Part shown: piece by piece, positions 42,051-54,995 of the stretch
Layout of the letters: every line of letters begins with the position of its first letter
Position numbering within the stretch: position 1 is the stretch's first letter
Source of the DNA: Pelagibacterium halotolerans B2
GTDB lineage: Bacteria > Pseudomonadota > Alphaproteobacteria > Rhizobiales > Devosiaceae
DNA length: 64,000 bases
Direction: 5' to 3'
Assembly (NCBI RefSeq): GCF_000230555.1
Contig: NC_016078.1
Location: 2,666,001-2,730,000 of the forward strand
The notes under the pieces: model-generated
Database searches by the model: none
The model's input: only the letters and a program-made list of their open reading frames with translations
Told to the model about the DNA's origin: nothing
Program-made: the position numbers and the translations under genes

Positions 42051-42872
42051 ATGTCCATGACAATTTCGTCACCAGCCGGTCTTACGGACCAGGCCATCGC
42101 CCAAACCCTGATCGCCGGCGCCGACGCCGCGCGGACCTCGACCTTGGGACGGTTCAGAACTCAACTTGCTGTGGATAACAAGTATTCCGTCGGTTTCGAC
42201 CCGGTCACCGAGGCCGACCGTGAGGCCGAAACCCGGATTCGCGAAGTGATCGCTGCCCGTTTCCCCGATCACGGCATCATAGGCGAGGAATGGGACACAA
42301 AGGACACGGCAACGCGGTTCAACTGGATCATCGATCCCATCGACGGCACGCGGGCGTTCATCTCGGGCGTGCCGGTGTGGGGTACGCTGATCGGGCTCAC
42401 CCATGAGGGCAGGGCCATCGCCGGGCTCATGGAACAGCCCTATGCCGGCGAACGCTGGCTCGCGGTTGGGGGCAGGCTCGAACACACCCATAACGGCCAA
42501 CCCATCCCCGCTGCGGTCAGTAATGTCACCAGACTGTCGCAGGCCCGCACCAGCACCACCAACCCCGACATGTTCCGTGGCCCCCACCTTGCGGCCTGGA
42601 CCGCGATAAGCGAACGGGCGCTGCAGGTCCGTTACGGGCTCGATTGCTACGCCTATTGCCTTCTGGCCTCCGGCCATATCGACCTTGTCGTCGAAGCGGG
42701 CCTCAAGGACGTCGACATCGCCCCCTTGGTCCCCATCATCGAAGCCGCCGGGGGCATCGTCACCACCTGGGACGGCGGCCGCGCCGAACAGGGCGGCACC
42801 TGCATCGCCGCCGCAACCGAACAACTGCACGAAGAAGCAATGCGCGTCCTGCGCGACGCCATGCTGGATTAA
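42051..42872 (+). CDS. hisN: Inositol-monophosphatase-family phosphatase, likely histidinol-phosphatase
   Basis: This 273-residue Mg-dependent phosphatase is of the IMPase/HisN type. The metal-site motifs are DPVTEADREAETRIR with GEEWDT following, WIIDPIDGTRAFISG, and GLKDVDIAPLVPIIEAAGG near the C-terminus. The TRAFISGVPVWGTLIGL form fits the histidinol-phosphatase branch (HisN), the usual enzyme for the last phosphatase step of histidine synthesis in this group. The start is either 42051 or the ATG two codons on at 42057; the ribosome site is weak for both. A suhB-type inositol phosphatase is the alternative. Confidence 0.85.
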   Translation: MSMTISSPAGLTDQAIAQTLIAGADAARTSTLGRFRTQLAVDNKYSVGFDPVTEADREAETRIREVIAARFPDHGIIGEEWDTKDTATRFNWIIDPIDGTRAFISGVPVWGTLIGLTHEGRAIAGLMEQPYAGERWLAVGGRLEHTHNGQPIPAAVSNVTRLSQARTSTTNPDMFRGPHLAAWTAISERALQVRYGLDCYAYCLLASGHIDLVVEAGLKDVDIAPLVPIIEAAGGIVTTWDGGRAEQGGTCIAAATEQLHEEAMRVLRDAMLD

Positions 42873-42906
42873 ACAGTCGGGATAGCTTGGATCGAGGGTG
42901 TGTGGA

Positions 42907-43097
42907 CAGTTAGGTCAGGGTGAGCCGAAAATGGCGGTTTTCGAGAGTGATGACCGGTTATCGAAGGTCCGGTGGACCTTCGATAGGGAAGAACGCCCGG
43001 CGAGCTTGAGCTCACGGGCTATGAGCGGAGCGTACTTTTGTACGTGAGCACCGGAAGCGCAGAAAGCTGCCATTTGCAGGCCACCATCACCTAACTG
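42907..43097. repeat. Composite repeat-like element with terminal inverted repeats
   Basis: CAGTTAGGT (42907-42915) and ACCTAACTG (43089-43097) are perfect 9-bp terminal inverted repeats. Between them lie a perfect ATCGAAGGTCC/GGACCTTCGAT hairpin (11-bp stem, 3-base loop, near 42958-42982) and CGTAC-TTTT-GTACG. The right end overlaps the stop codon (TAG, minus strand) of the hydrolase gene. The element resembles a small non-coding insertion (MITE-like) or regional repeat; no second copy is in the window. Confidence 0.5.
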
Positions 43098-44071
43098 CCC
43101 GCATACCCCGTCTGCTCGGTCACGAACGCATCAAACGCCGCAAAAACCTGTTCGCGGATCGGGTCGGCTTCCATGAACAACTCGTGGCGCGCACCACCGA
43201 TCACCACATGATGCCCGGCCCGCAGCCGCAGCCCCAGGGCTTCGGTCGCGCTGGTCTCGACAACGCTGTCGAGTGCCGCCGCGCAGATGAACACGGGGAT
43301 CTTGAGCCGCGAGGGGAAATCATCGCCATTGGCTTGCCGCATCGCGGCCAGCGACGATCCGATCCAGCCCAGCGTGGGAAGCCCGATGGCCAGATCGGGT
43401 CGCGCCTTCAATATTTCCACGCTGCGCATATAGCGCGCCCTGTCCGAGGTCAGCGGATTGCCCTCAAACCCCGCTTCGGTCTGCGCCCTGTCCTCGCGCC
43501 GGCCCACCGGCATCGTGGACAGTCCCAAAAACCGTGCCGCATCGACCAGCCGCGACGACCATTTGAGTGAAAAGGGCAGCCCCGACAGGCTGACCATGGG
43601 CGAGGACAAGAACACCCTGTCAAACATCAGCCGGTCGCGGGTCGCGGCTAAAAGCCCGATTAATCCCCCCGTCGAATGCCCGACCAGATAATAGGGCGGC
43701 GGGCAATCGGGCAGGACGATCATTTTGTGAAAATCGTGAAGGTCGGTCCAATAGTCGTCGAAATCTTCCACGTGCCCATGGCGCCGGTTGCCGATCAGCC
43801 GGTCCGACCCGCCCTGCCCGCGCAGGTCGAACGTGGCGACGGCAAATCCGCGCTTCTGGAAATCGCTTATGGTCTCGAAATATTTCTCGATGAACTCGGT
43901 CCGCCCCTGCACCAGAACGATAGTGCCGCGCGCGCCATCACCGAGCTTTGGGAAAAGACCGTATCGCAGCCGCACATTGTCGCTGGTCGAAAAAAAGCCC
44001 GACCGGGCACCTTTGGGGATCCGATTGGTTTCGAGGTGGACAAACTCATGTCCAGTGGGCGTCGCGTCCAT
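43091..44071 (-). CDS. Alpha/beta hydrolase, lysophospholipase (PldB)-like
   Basis: This 326-residue alpha/beta-hydrolase has the nucleophile elbow in YLVGHSTGGLIGLLAA and family blocks GTIVLVQGRTEFIEKYFETI and ATFDLRGQGGSDRL upstream of it. The catalytic acid and histidine are probably in CAAALDSVVE and IGGARHELFME. This layout is that of PldB-type lysophospholipase/monoacylglycerol lipases. The ATG at 44071 is taken as the start; a longer reading to a TTG at 44134 exists. No signal peptide is seen. The stop codon lies within the inverted-repeat end at 43089-43097. The gene is read away from hsp20 and probably has its own promoter. Confidence 0.85.
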   Translation of the reverse strand: MDATPTGHEFVHLETNRIPKGARSGFFSTSDNVRLRYGLFPKLGDGARGTIVLVQGRTEFIEKYFETISDFQKRGFAVATFDLRGQGGSDRLIGNRRHGHVEDFDDYWTDLHDFHKMIVLPDCPPPYYLVGHSTGGLIGLLAATRDRLMFDRVFLSSPMVSLSGLPFSLKWSSRLVDAARFLGLSTMPVGRREDRAQTEAGFEGNPLTSDRARYMRSVEILKARPDLAIGLPTLGWIGSSLAAMRQANGDDFPSRLKIPVFICAAALDSVVETSATEALGLRLRAGHHVVIGGARHELFMEADPIREQVFAAFDAFVTEQTGYAGS

Positions 44072-44339
44072 GTGCACCGAGGGTCTATTGGGCGTCACAG
44101 CGACAATAGCGGGGGTTCGTAAACGATGCGACAATATCGCGAGAGCGATGCGCAGACGCCGTTGCGGGGGGCGGTGAACGGCGCCTGCGCTTTGTCATGA
44201 CACCGTTTCCGGCATCACATGCGCCTTTCTAGCCCACCCCGCCTGACCGCTCGCTGAGTGGCTCGTTCATATTCAATTCAGCCGGCACTTTTCCGCCTCT
44301 TGAACAGCAAAATTGCGGTTCCTATCTTTGTGCTGTCCG

Positions 44340-44442
44340 CCGGATGACCCGGGGACGCCGCCGGAAACCGCTCGCCTCGAAAGGGAGCTTCATCCCGGCA
44401 GCATGGCTAAACGTTCTTGCTACAATCAGGAGAACACTGAAA
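44340..44442 (+). promoter_or_regulatory. ROSE-type RNA thermometer upstream of hsp20
   Basis: The leader before hsp20 ends in a hairpin that masks the ribosome site: GTTCTTGCT (44413-44421), a 6-base loop, and AGGAGAAC (44428-44435). The TTGCT strand pairs with AGGA leaving a bulged G, the hallmark of ROSE elements of rhizobial small heat-shock genes. Further GC-rich pairing is possible upstream (CTCGCCTCGAAAGGGAGC). Heat would melt the last hairpin and free AGGAG for translation. The rest of the gap back to 44072 shows no gene. Confidence 0.75.
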
Positions 44443-44895
44443 ATGCAACGTCTTGATTTTTCACCCTTCTACCGTTCCACCGTCGGGTTCGACCGCCTGT
44501 TTTCGCGCCTCGACACCCTGGTCGCCGAAGACGCCAAATCCTACCCGCCCTACAATATCGAGCGCACCGGTGAGGACACCTACCGCGTGACCATCGCGGT
44601 CGCCGGTTTCTCGGCGGGTGATATCGCCATCGAGACCAAGGAAAACAGCCTTCAGGTCAAGGGTTCCCGCGCGCCGGGCACCAATGAAAAGCGCGAATTC
44701 CTCCATCGCGGCATCGCCGAACGCGCCTTTGAATTGCGCTTCCAGCTTGCCGAACATGTCGAGGTCTCCGGCGCTTCGCTCGAAAACGGCCTGCTGCACA
44801 TCGATCTGAAACGCGAACTCCCCGAATCCAAGCGTCCGCGCCAGATCGAGATCGCCAGCACCACCCAGACCATCGAAGACAAGACCGTCAACTAA
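44443..44895 (+). CDS. Small heat-shock protein (Hsp20/IbpA family)
   Basis: This 150-residue protein is an alpha-crystallin-type chaperone that holds unfolding proteins. The N-terminal block DFSPFYRSTVGFDRLFSRLD, the NIERTGEDTYRVTIAVAGFS entry into the core domain, and the GLLHIDLKRELPE end strand (the A.L.NG.L.I motif) are all typical of the IbpA class. The start at 44443 follows AGGAGAAC, which is sequestered in the ROSE hairpin, so expression should be heat-controlled at translation. A strong hairpin at 44928-44959 follows. Rhizobial species often have several such genes; only this one is in view. Confidence 0.93.
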   Translation: MQRLDFSPFYRSTVGFDRLFSRLDTLVAEDAKSYPPYNIERTGEDTYRVTIAVAGFSAGDIAIETKENSLQVKGSRAPGTNEKREFLHRGIAERAFELRFQLAEHVEVSGASLENGLLHIDLKRELPESKRPRQIEIASTTQTIEDKTVN

Positions 44896-44927
44896 CGTCC
44901 TGACCTTCTCTCCTCCGCAACGTTGAG

Positions 44928-44959
44928 ACGGGCGCCCGGTAAAAATGCCGGGCGCCCGT
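44928..44959 (+). terminator. Rho-independent-type terminator after hsp20
   Basis: ACGGGCGCCCGG and CCGGGCGCCCGT form a perfect 12-bp stem with an 8-base loop, 33 bp after the hsp20 stop, followed by TTTGCCATTTTA. The GC-rich stem and the following T-rich tract make a good terminator for the monocistronic hsp20 mRNA. Confidence 0.8.
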
Positions 44960-45374
44960 TTGCCATTTTAGGCTCATCATCCTAAAATCGGCCTGTTGCC
45001 CTTGCTGCTGCGCAAGAAATCTGCGAGTGTCGCGCGAATTTTAGGGCAGCATTGCTGTCCATTATTGACAAATGACAGGCGATCCTTCACACAGAGACTG
45101 TGCTAAGGAGTCTCCTGGCAGAAAATCGCAGCATCGACCGTCTCCCGGACCGGTCTGCGTCGCTGGTCAAAGCCCGCCCGCTAAGAGGAGGTGCGGCCCG
45201 GCGGAACCCGATTGAAGGGTTCATTTGAGCGGCCATTTGGATGCAGCGCCGCTCCAGTGTAAATAGACCGGTCTGCTCACCCGAGCCGTACATTGATCCT
45301 TGTACGACCCGAACGAGCGACCTGCACGGACGGTGATTTGGCTTACCTTCCGTTAACTTTGGCGAGGACCTGAT
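44960..45374 (+). promoter_or_regulatory. Long upstream region of gltB
   Basis: About 415 bp without a supportable gene separate the hsp20 terminator from gltB. It should hold the gltB promoter; TTGACA at 45065-45070 is a possible -35 box, but I find no convincing -10 partner. GC-rich segments between 45130 and 45200 could fold in a leader RNA. A long leader suggests control by nitrogen status, but no known binding site or riboswitch is recognisable. Confidence 0.35.
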
Positions 45375-50008
<4,634 letters not shown>

Positions 50009-50020
50009 AGGAGAAAGCCA

Positions 50021-51445
50021 ATGGGTAAGGTAACGGGCTTTCTTGAAATAGATCGCCAGGAACAGCGCTACGAGCCCGCCTCGGACCGCGTTCGGCATTA
50101 TCACGAGTTCACCATCCCGCTCACCGAGCCGGAAGTGAAAAACCAGGCCGCGCGCTGCATGGATTGCGGCATCCCCTATTGCCACGGCGATACGGGCTGC
50201 CCCGTCCACAACCAGATCCCGGACTGGAACGATCTCGTTTATCAGGACGATTGGGAAGAGGCCTCGCGCAACCTCCATTCGACCAACAATTTCCCCGAGT
50301 TCACCGGCCGAATCTGCCCCGCCCCGTGCGAGGAAGCGTGCACGCTCAATCTCGAGGACACCCCCGTCGCCATCAAGACCGTCGAACAGGCCATTGCCGA
50401 CAAGGCAATCCGCGGCGGTTGGGTGCGGCCCCAGATCGCCGAGAAGAAGACGGGAAAGAAAATCGCCATCGTCGGTGCCGGCCCCGCCGGTCTCGCCGCG
50501 GCCCAACAGCTCGCCCGCGTCGGTCACGACGTCCATGTCTATGAGCGCGAGCCCAAGCCCGGCGGCCTGCTGCGTTACGGCATTCCCGATTTCAAGATGG
50601 AAAAGGGCCATATCGATTTCCGACAGGCCCAGATGGAAGCCGAAGGCGTGATCTTCCATTTCGGTGAAAATATCGGGGTCACCCGCCAGTTCTCCGACCT
50701 GCAGGCCAATCACGACGCAGTCCTTCTCTGCGGCGGCTCGGAATTCCCGCGCCATCCCGGATGCGAGGGCACCGAATATGCCGGCGTCCACTACGCCATG
50801 CCCTATCTGGTCCAGCAGAACCGTCGCAATGGCGGAGAACCCGTGACCGACGAACCCATCCTTGCGTCGGGCAAGAATGTGGTGGTCATCGGCGGCGGCG
50901 ATACCGCATCGGACTGCGTGGGCACCGCCTTCCGCCAGGGCGCCGTCTCGGTCACCCAGCTCGACATCCGCCCGCGCCCGCCCGAAAAGGAAGACAAGCT
51001 CACCTCATGGCCCAACTGGGCCGTCAAGATGCGCACCTCCTCCTCCCAGGCCGAAGGCGCGAACCGCGAGTTTCAGGCGGGCACCGTCGAAATCGTTGCC
51101 GACGAACGCGGCCACGTCTCCGGCGTTAAATGCGCCCGCGTCGGCACCGATCGCCAGCCGATCGAAGGAAGCGATTTCATCCTGCCCGCCGAACTTGTGC
51201 TCATGGCCATCGGCTTTGCCCACCCCATCCATGAGGGCATGCTCGAACAGCTTGGCGCCAGGCTCGACAAGCGCGGCAATCTGTTTGCCGACACGTTCAG
51301 CTACAAGACCACTGTGGATGGCGTTTACGCCGCCGGCGACATGCGCCGTGGCCAGTCGCTCGTCGTCTGGGCCATACGCGAAGGCCGTCAGGCCGCCCGG
51401 GCCATCGATCTCGACCTGATGGGCGAAACGGCGCTGCCGCGCTGA
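50021..51445 (+). CDS. gltD: Glutamate synthase small subunit
   Basis: This 474-residue FAD-, NADPH- and Fe-S-binding subunit feeds electrons to GltB. The N-terminal cysteine groups for two 4Fe-4S clusters are visible (ARCMDCGIPYCHGDTGCPVH and later CPAPCEEACTLN). The FAD-binding VGAGPAGLAAAQQLARVGH and NADPH-binding VVIGGGDTASDCVGTA motifs follow, and the C-terminal TTVDGVYAAGDMRRGQSLV is typical. Length is normal and the gene is intact, with AAGGAG before the ATG. It is 12 nt after gltB and was surely co-transcribed with it. A bidirectional hairpin at 51465-51493 ends the operon. Confidence 0.95.
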   Translation: MGKVTGFLEIDRQEQRYEPASDRVRHYHEFTIPLTEPEVKNQAARCMDCGIPYCHGDTGCPVHNQIPDWNDLVYQDDWEEASRNLHSTNNFPEFTGRICPAPCEEACTLNLEDTPVAIKTVEQAIADKAIRGGWVRPQIAEKKTGKKIAIVGAGPAGLAAAQQLARVGHDVHVYEREPKPGGLLRYGIPDFKMEKGHIDFRQAQMEAEGVIFHFGENIGVTRQFSDLQANHDAVLLCGGSEFPRHPGCEGTEYAGVHYAMPYLVQQNRRNGGEPVTDEPILASGKNVVVIGGGDTASDCVGTAFRQGAVSVTQLDIRPRPPEKEDKLTSWPNWAVKMRTSSSQAEGANREFQAGTVEIVADERGHVSGVKCARVGTDRQPIEGSDFILPAELVLMAIGFAHPIHEGMLEQLGARLDKRGNLFADTFSYKTTVDGVYAAGDMRRGQSLVVWAIREGRQAARAIDLDLMGETALPR

Positions 51446-51464
51446 TTGGTTCGATTGGAAATAA

Positions 51465-51493
51465 AAAAGCCTCGGATAGTCTCCGGGGCTTTT
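51465..51493. terminator. Bidirectional terminator between gltD and the SGNH hydrolase gene
   Basis: AAAAGCCTCGGA and TCCGGGGCTTTT pair in a 12-bp stem (one T-G wobble) with a 5-base loop. A-run and T-run flank it on both sides, so it can stop gltD from the left and the leftward hydrolase gene (ending at 51495) from the right. Confidence 0.85.
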
Positions 51494-51494
51494 C

Positions 51495-52649
51495 TTACCG
51501 CCCGCCGGGGTTTTCGATTTCGACAGCGGCCTTGCCCAGCCCGAATGCATCCACTCGTCCGGCCGGCGCATCGAGCATATCCTCGAGCGCGAAGCTGCGT
51601 GTTCCCGCCGTCGTCTGGCCTGCGATTATGAGGTCGCTTGCCCGCTGCGTGGTTCCGCCAAGATCCTGCACGAAGCTCGCCATCTCGACGAGACGCATCT
51701 GCTCGAGCCCCTGATAGGGTGGTCGGATCATCCCGCCGGCGTCGGTGCCGGCAAGAAGATCGGTAACTTCGGACGTGCTGCCCGAAAGACTGACCCTTCC
51801 GCCTCCGGTCGCCCCCATCGCCCTGTCGATATAAAAGGCGAGCTTGTCGGCACCCGCCGCGGAAAAATGGATGCCATCGCCCTTTCGCATATCGACGATG
51901 TTGCCGTTGAGATCGGGCCCATCGACGCTGTAGCCGCCATCTTCGCCCAGATACCGGTCATAGGTCTCCACCCAGGCCCCGCCCGAATCGTTTACCGCAG
52001 CCTTGTGGATCGAGGAAATCTGCGCCATGGCAGCGCCATAGCTCGGTTGCTGCATAGGCGGTAGTTCGAGCCAGATCACCTGCTTTCCCGCCGCATTGAT
52101 ATCGGCGAGAAAGGCATCGAGGCGCGCGCGATAGGCGCTGCGCCAGGCATCGGACAGCGCCTCGGCCCCATTGAGCGCCTGGCGATCGTTGATCCCGATC
52201 GCCACCACCGCCACATCGAAACTGTCGGCAACAAGTTCATCCTCGATGGCCGCGTTCCAGTCGAAAAAATCGTCGCGCACGAAGCCCGAGGATCCCACCG
52301 CCTGTTCGCTGACCACAACCTCGGAATTGCCCGCATAGAATCGCTCCAGAGCCCGCGCCAGATCGACAGCCAGCGAATCTCCAAATACCGCCACCCGGCG
52401 CGCATTGTCCGACTTTTCAATTTCGGGCGATCGGGACGCATCGGGCTGCGCCCTGGGCGCCGAAGGGGCCGACGGTTGTGGCTGAGCGCGCGGCTGGGAC
52501 GTCACGGGCGGCTGAGGCTGTTGTTGCTCGTTCTGCGAGCCGAACAGCACCTCGAACAGCGTGCGCGTCGTCCTTTCCTGCGCCACGACGCCGGACGTGG
52601 CAACGAACGTCAGCACAACAAGTGTCAGAAACCTTGCCAGCAAGCTCAT
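51495..52649 (-). CDS. Periplasmic SGNH/GDSL hydrolase (DUF459-type)
   Basis: This 384-residue secreted protein has a signal peptide at residues 1-23 (MSLLARFLTLVVLTFVATSG), a Gln/Pro-rich linker to about residue 75, and an SGNH esterase domain. The catalytic serine lies in VAVFGDSLAVDLARALERF, the oxyanion Asn in AIGINDRQ, and the Asp-His pair in KGDGIHFSAAGADKL. This matches the DUF459 group linked to cell-envelope polysaccharide O-acetyl metabolism. A C-terminal extension of about 110 residues carries no known motif. The neighbouring leftward gene encodes a lytic transglycosylase, which fits an envelope role. The exact ester bond is unknown. Confidence 0.85.
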   Translation of the reverse strand: MSLLARFLTLVVLTFVATSGVVAQERTTRTLFEVLFGSQNEQQQPQPPVTSQPRAQPQPSAPSAPRAQPDASRSPEIEKSDNARRVAVFGDSLAVDLARALERFYAGNSEVVVSEQAVGSSGFVRDDFFDWNAAIEDELVADSFDVAVVAIGINDRQALNGAEALSDAWRSAYRARLDAFLADINAAGKQVIWLELPPMQQPSYGAAMAQISSIHKAAVNDSGGAWVETYDRYLGEDGGYSVDGPDLNGNIVDMRKGDGIHFSAAGADKLAFYIDRAMGATGGGRVSLSGSTSEVTDLLAGTDAGGMIRPPYQGLEQMRLVEMASFVQDLGGTTQRASDLIIAGQTTAGTRSFALEDMLDAPAGRVDAFGLGKAAVEIENPGGR

Positions 52650-52679
52650 GACCCGCTTCTAATCCAAATCCCGCGCGCC

Positions 52680-53921
52680 TCAAAGCGCATCGCGAAGCCT
52701 TTGGTGGGCATCGAGGGTCACGAACCCGTCAGCCACCAGCCCGGCGTCTGCCTGAAACCGCGCATAAGCCGCCTGCGTCACCGGCCCGATATTGCCGTCG
52801 ACAACGCCCTGGTAATACCCCAGCCGCGCCAGCATCGTCTGAATATCGATCCGCTGCTGGCGATTGGGAAATTGCGCCCCGCGCGGCCATGGGGTCACGA
52901 ACGCTCCTCCACCCTTGAGCCGGTCGGTCAGATGGGCCACGGCCATGGCGTAGGAATCGGAGAAATTATAGCCCTTGAACACCAGATAATTGCGCGTCAT
53001 CAGAAATTTCGGCCCCTCCGCTCCCGCCGGCACGTAGAGGAACACATCGGTGCCCGGATCGGAAAACGAACGCCCGGCCACCCGCGCCACCCCCCGTTCG
53101 GCAAAAAAGCTTATGGGCCGAAAGATGTCCCGGTCGGCCAAAAGATAATCGAACCCTTCGGGCACATCGACCTCAAAGCCCCAATCAAGTCCGGGCTGAT
53201 ATCCCAGCCCACGCAGATAATTGGCCGAGGAGGCCAAAGCGTCGGCCAGCGAAGTGTGCGGATCGACGACTCCGTCCCCGTCCCCATCCTGTCCGTATTG
53301 CAGATAGGCCGTGGGGATAAGCTGCAAATGCCCAAGCGCCCCGGCCCACGAGCCAACCAGCCCCTCCCCCGATCCCCGCGCCTGCGCTATCCGCAAAGCG
53401 GCGATCAGTTCGGCCTCGTCCTCGGCCACCCGCCCGCGCCGCTGATGGGCGAGCGTTGCGAGAGACGCAATGATCGGCTTGATGAGCGAGCGATTGGACA
53501 ACACGGCCCCATAGTCGGACTCCATTCCCCAGATCGCCGCCAGAACATAAGGATCGACCCCATAGCGCTGCCCGATTGCGCCCAGCAGGTCCCCATTGGC
53601 CGCCACCGCCGCCTGCCCACGCCCAATGCGCCCCGACCCGATCCGCGCATCGAGATACTCCCAGACAGGCGTCACGAATTCGGGCTGTCCCGAAATCAGC
53701 GACGGGATCGAAGGGTCGGGCTGAACCGGCCCCATCACAGCCCGATAAAAATCGCGGCCTATGCCATTGGCAACCGCAACCGTCTCCATCCGGTCCTTGA
53801 ACGCGTCAAAGCTTTCGACGGGCTGCGCCAATACCGCTCCGGCCAGGCCCAGCCAGACGAAAACCGCTCCGATCAGAGAATGGAGGGCCGATCGTTGCGG
53901 GTATCGAGATATTTTTCCCAT
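52680..53921 (-). CDS. Lytic murein transglycosylase (MltB/SLT-2 type) with peptidoglycan-binding domain
   Basis: This 413-residue secreted enzyme cleaves peptidoglycan glycan strands. The signal peptide is clear (SLIGAVFVWLGLAGAVLA before QPVESF). The catalytic domain holds the glutamate in AAIWGMESDYGAVLSN and the family stretches GSWAGALGHLQLIPTAYLQY and DPHTSLADALASSANYL. A C-terminal peptidoglycan-binding domain follows (IDIQTMLARLGYYQGVVDG and NIGPVTQAAYARFQ). The start at 53921 lies inside the end of galE, an overlap of 49 nt, and is backed by GGAGAT upstream and the intact signal peptide. It is co-directional with galE and the SGNH hydrolase. Confidence 0.92.
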   Translation of the reverse strand: MGKISRYPQRSALHSLIGAVFVWLGLAGAVLAQPVESFDAFKDRMETVAVANGIGRDFYRAVMGPVQPDPSIPSLISGQPEFVTPVWEYLDARIGSGRIGRGQAAVAANGDLLGAIGQRYGVDPYVLAAIWGMESDYGAVLSNRSLIKPIIASLATLAHQRRGRVAEDEAELIAALRIAQARGSGEGLVGSWAGALGHLQLIPTAYLQYGQDGDGDGVVDPHTSLADALASSANYLRGLGYQPGLDWGFEVDVPEGFDYLLADRDIFRPISFFAERGVARVAGRSFSDPGTDVFLYVPAGAEGPKFLMTRNYLVFKGYNFSDSYAMAVAHLTDRLKGGGAFVTPWPRGAQFPNRQQRIDIQTMLARLGYYQGVVDGNIGPVTQAAYARFQADAGLVADGFVTLDAHQRLRDAL

Positions 53922-54871
53922 TTATAGGCCATCTCCACGATTCCGGCGAGGTCGTCATGCTTGGGCACCCAGCCCAACGCCTTGATCCTGTCGGCCCCCG
54001 CCACGATCGAGGCCGGATCGCCCGGCCTGCGCGGTCCGTGTTCGACGGGAAAATCGATGCCTGTCACCGATTTGACCGTCGAGACAACCTCATCGACCGA
54101 AAACCCGCGCCCATAGCCGCAATTGACCGTGATGCTCTCCCCGCCACCGCGCAGATGGCCGAGCAGCAGCCCGTGAGCCGCGACGAGGTCGGAGACGTGA
54201 ATATAATCGCGCACGCAGGTCCCGTCAGGCGTCGGATAATCGTCCCCGAATACGTTCATCTTGTCGCGGTGTCCCAGCGCCGTCTGCACAGCAACCTTGA
54301 TGAGATGGGTGGCGCCCGCCGTCGATTGCCCTGAGCGCATCTGCGGGTCGGCGCCCGCCACGTTGAAATAGCGCAGCACCCCATAAGTGATCGGATGGGC
54401 CGCCGCCACGTCGGCCAGCATCCATTCGCTCATCAGTTTGGACCGCCCATAGGGCGAGACCGGCGAAAGGATCGCGTCCTCTGCCACCGGCTCGAGCCCC
54501 ACCATGCCGTAAACGGCGGCAGTGGAGGAAAAAATGAAATGTCTGACCCCGCCGGCCACCGCGGCTTCGATCAGGTCGCGCGTGTTGGCCGTGTTGTTCT
54601 TGTAATATTTGAGCGGGTTTTCCACCGATTCCGGCACGACGATCGATCCGGCGAAATGGATGATGGACTTAATCTCATGCTCGGCAATGACCTTTGACAC
54701 AAGTTCGCCATCCGCCACATTGCCTTCGACGAGCTTGACCCGATGATCGACCAGCCAGGGAAAACCGGTGGTCAGGTTGTCGAGCACCACGACGTTCTCC
54801 CCCGCATCGGCAAGATGCAACACCATGTGCGAGCCGATATATCCCGCACCGCCAGTGACCAGAATAGCCAT
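53873..54871 (-). CDS. galE: UDP-glucose 4-epimerase
   Basis: This 332-residue NAD-dependent epimerase interconverts UDP-glucose and UDP-galactose for polysaccharide synthesis. The Rossmann motif VTGGAGYIGSHMVLHLAD starts at residue 4. The catalytic pair is seen as FSSTAAVYG and SPYGRSKLMSEW (the YxxxK motif). Substrate-site stretches RYFNVAGADP and DGTCVRDYIHVSDL follow. The start at 54871 (MAILVTGGAG) is the natural one. The 3' end overlaps the transglycosylase by 49 nt. The divergently read neighbour galU makes UDP-glucose, the substrate, so the two form a sugar-nucleotide pair across a 124-bp promoter region. Confidence 0.95.
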   Translation of the reverse strand: MAILVTGGAGYIGSHMVLHLADAGENVVVLDNLTTGFPWLVDHRVKLVEGNVADGELVSKVIAEHEIKSIIHFAGSIVVPESVENPLKYYKNNTANTRDLIEAAVAGGVRHFIFSSTAAVYGMVGLEPVAEDAILSPVSPYGRSKLMSEWMLADVAAAHPITYGVLRYFNVAGADPQMRSGQSTAGATHLIKVAVQTALGHRDKMNVFGDDYPTPDGTCVRDYIHVSDLVAAHGLLLGHLRGGGESITVNCGYGRGFSVDEVVSTVKSVTGIDFPVEHGPRRPGDPASIVAGADRIKALGWVPKHDDLAGIVEMAYKWEKYLDTRNDRPSIL

Positions 54872-54995
54872 GATTGTCCTTAAATCCGCTTTGTGCCTCC
54901 GCATGCATCGCTGGCATGCAACTGTCACCACAATCTTGCATTAAGACATTGAAACTGTCTTAGTTTATGTCAAAGCAATTTCGTGGGAGTATGAA

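Noticed and set aside
45117..45374. A riboswitch in the gltB leader
   Set aside because: The region is GC-rich and foldable, but no known riboswitch core or conserved motif could be recognised by eye.
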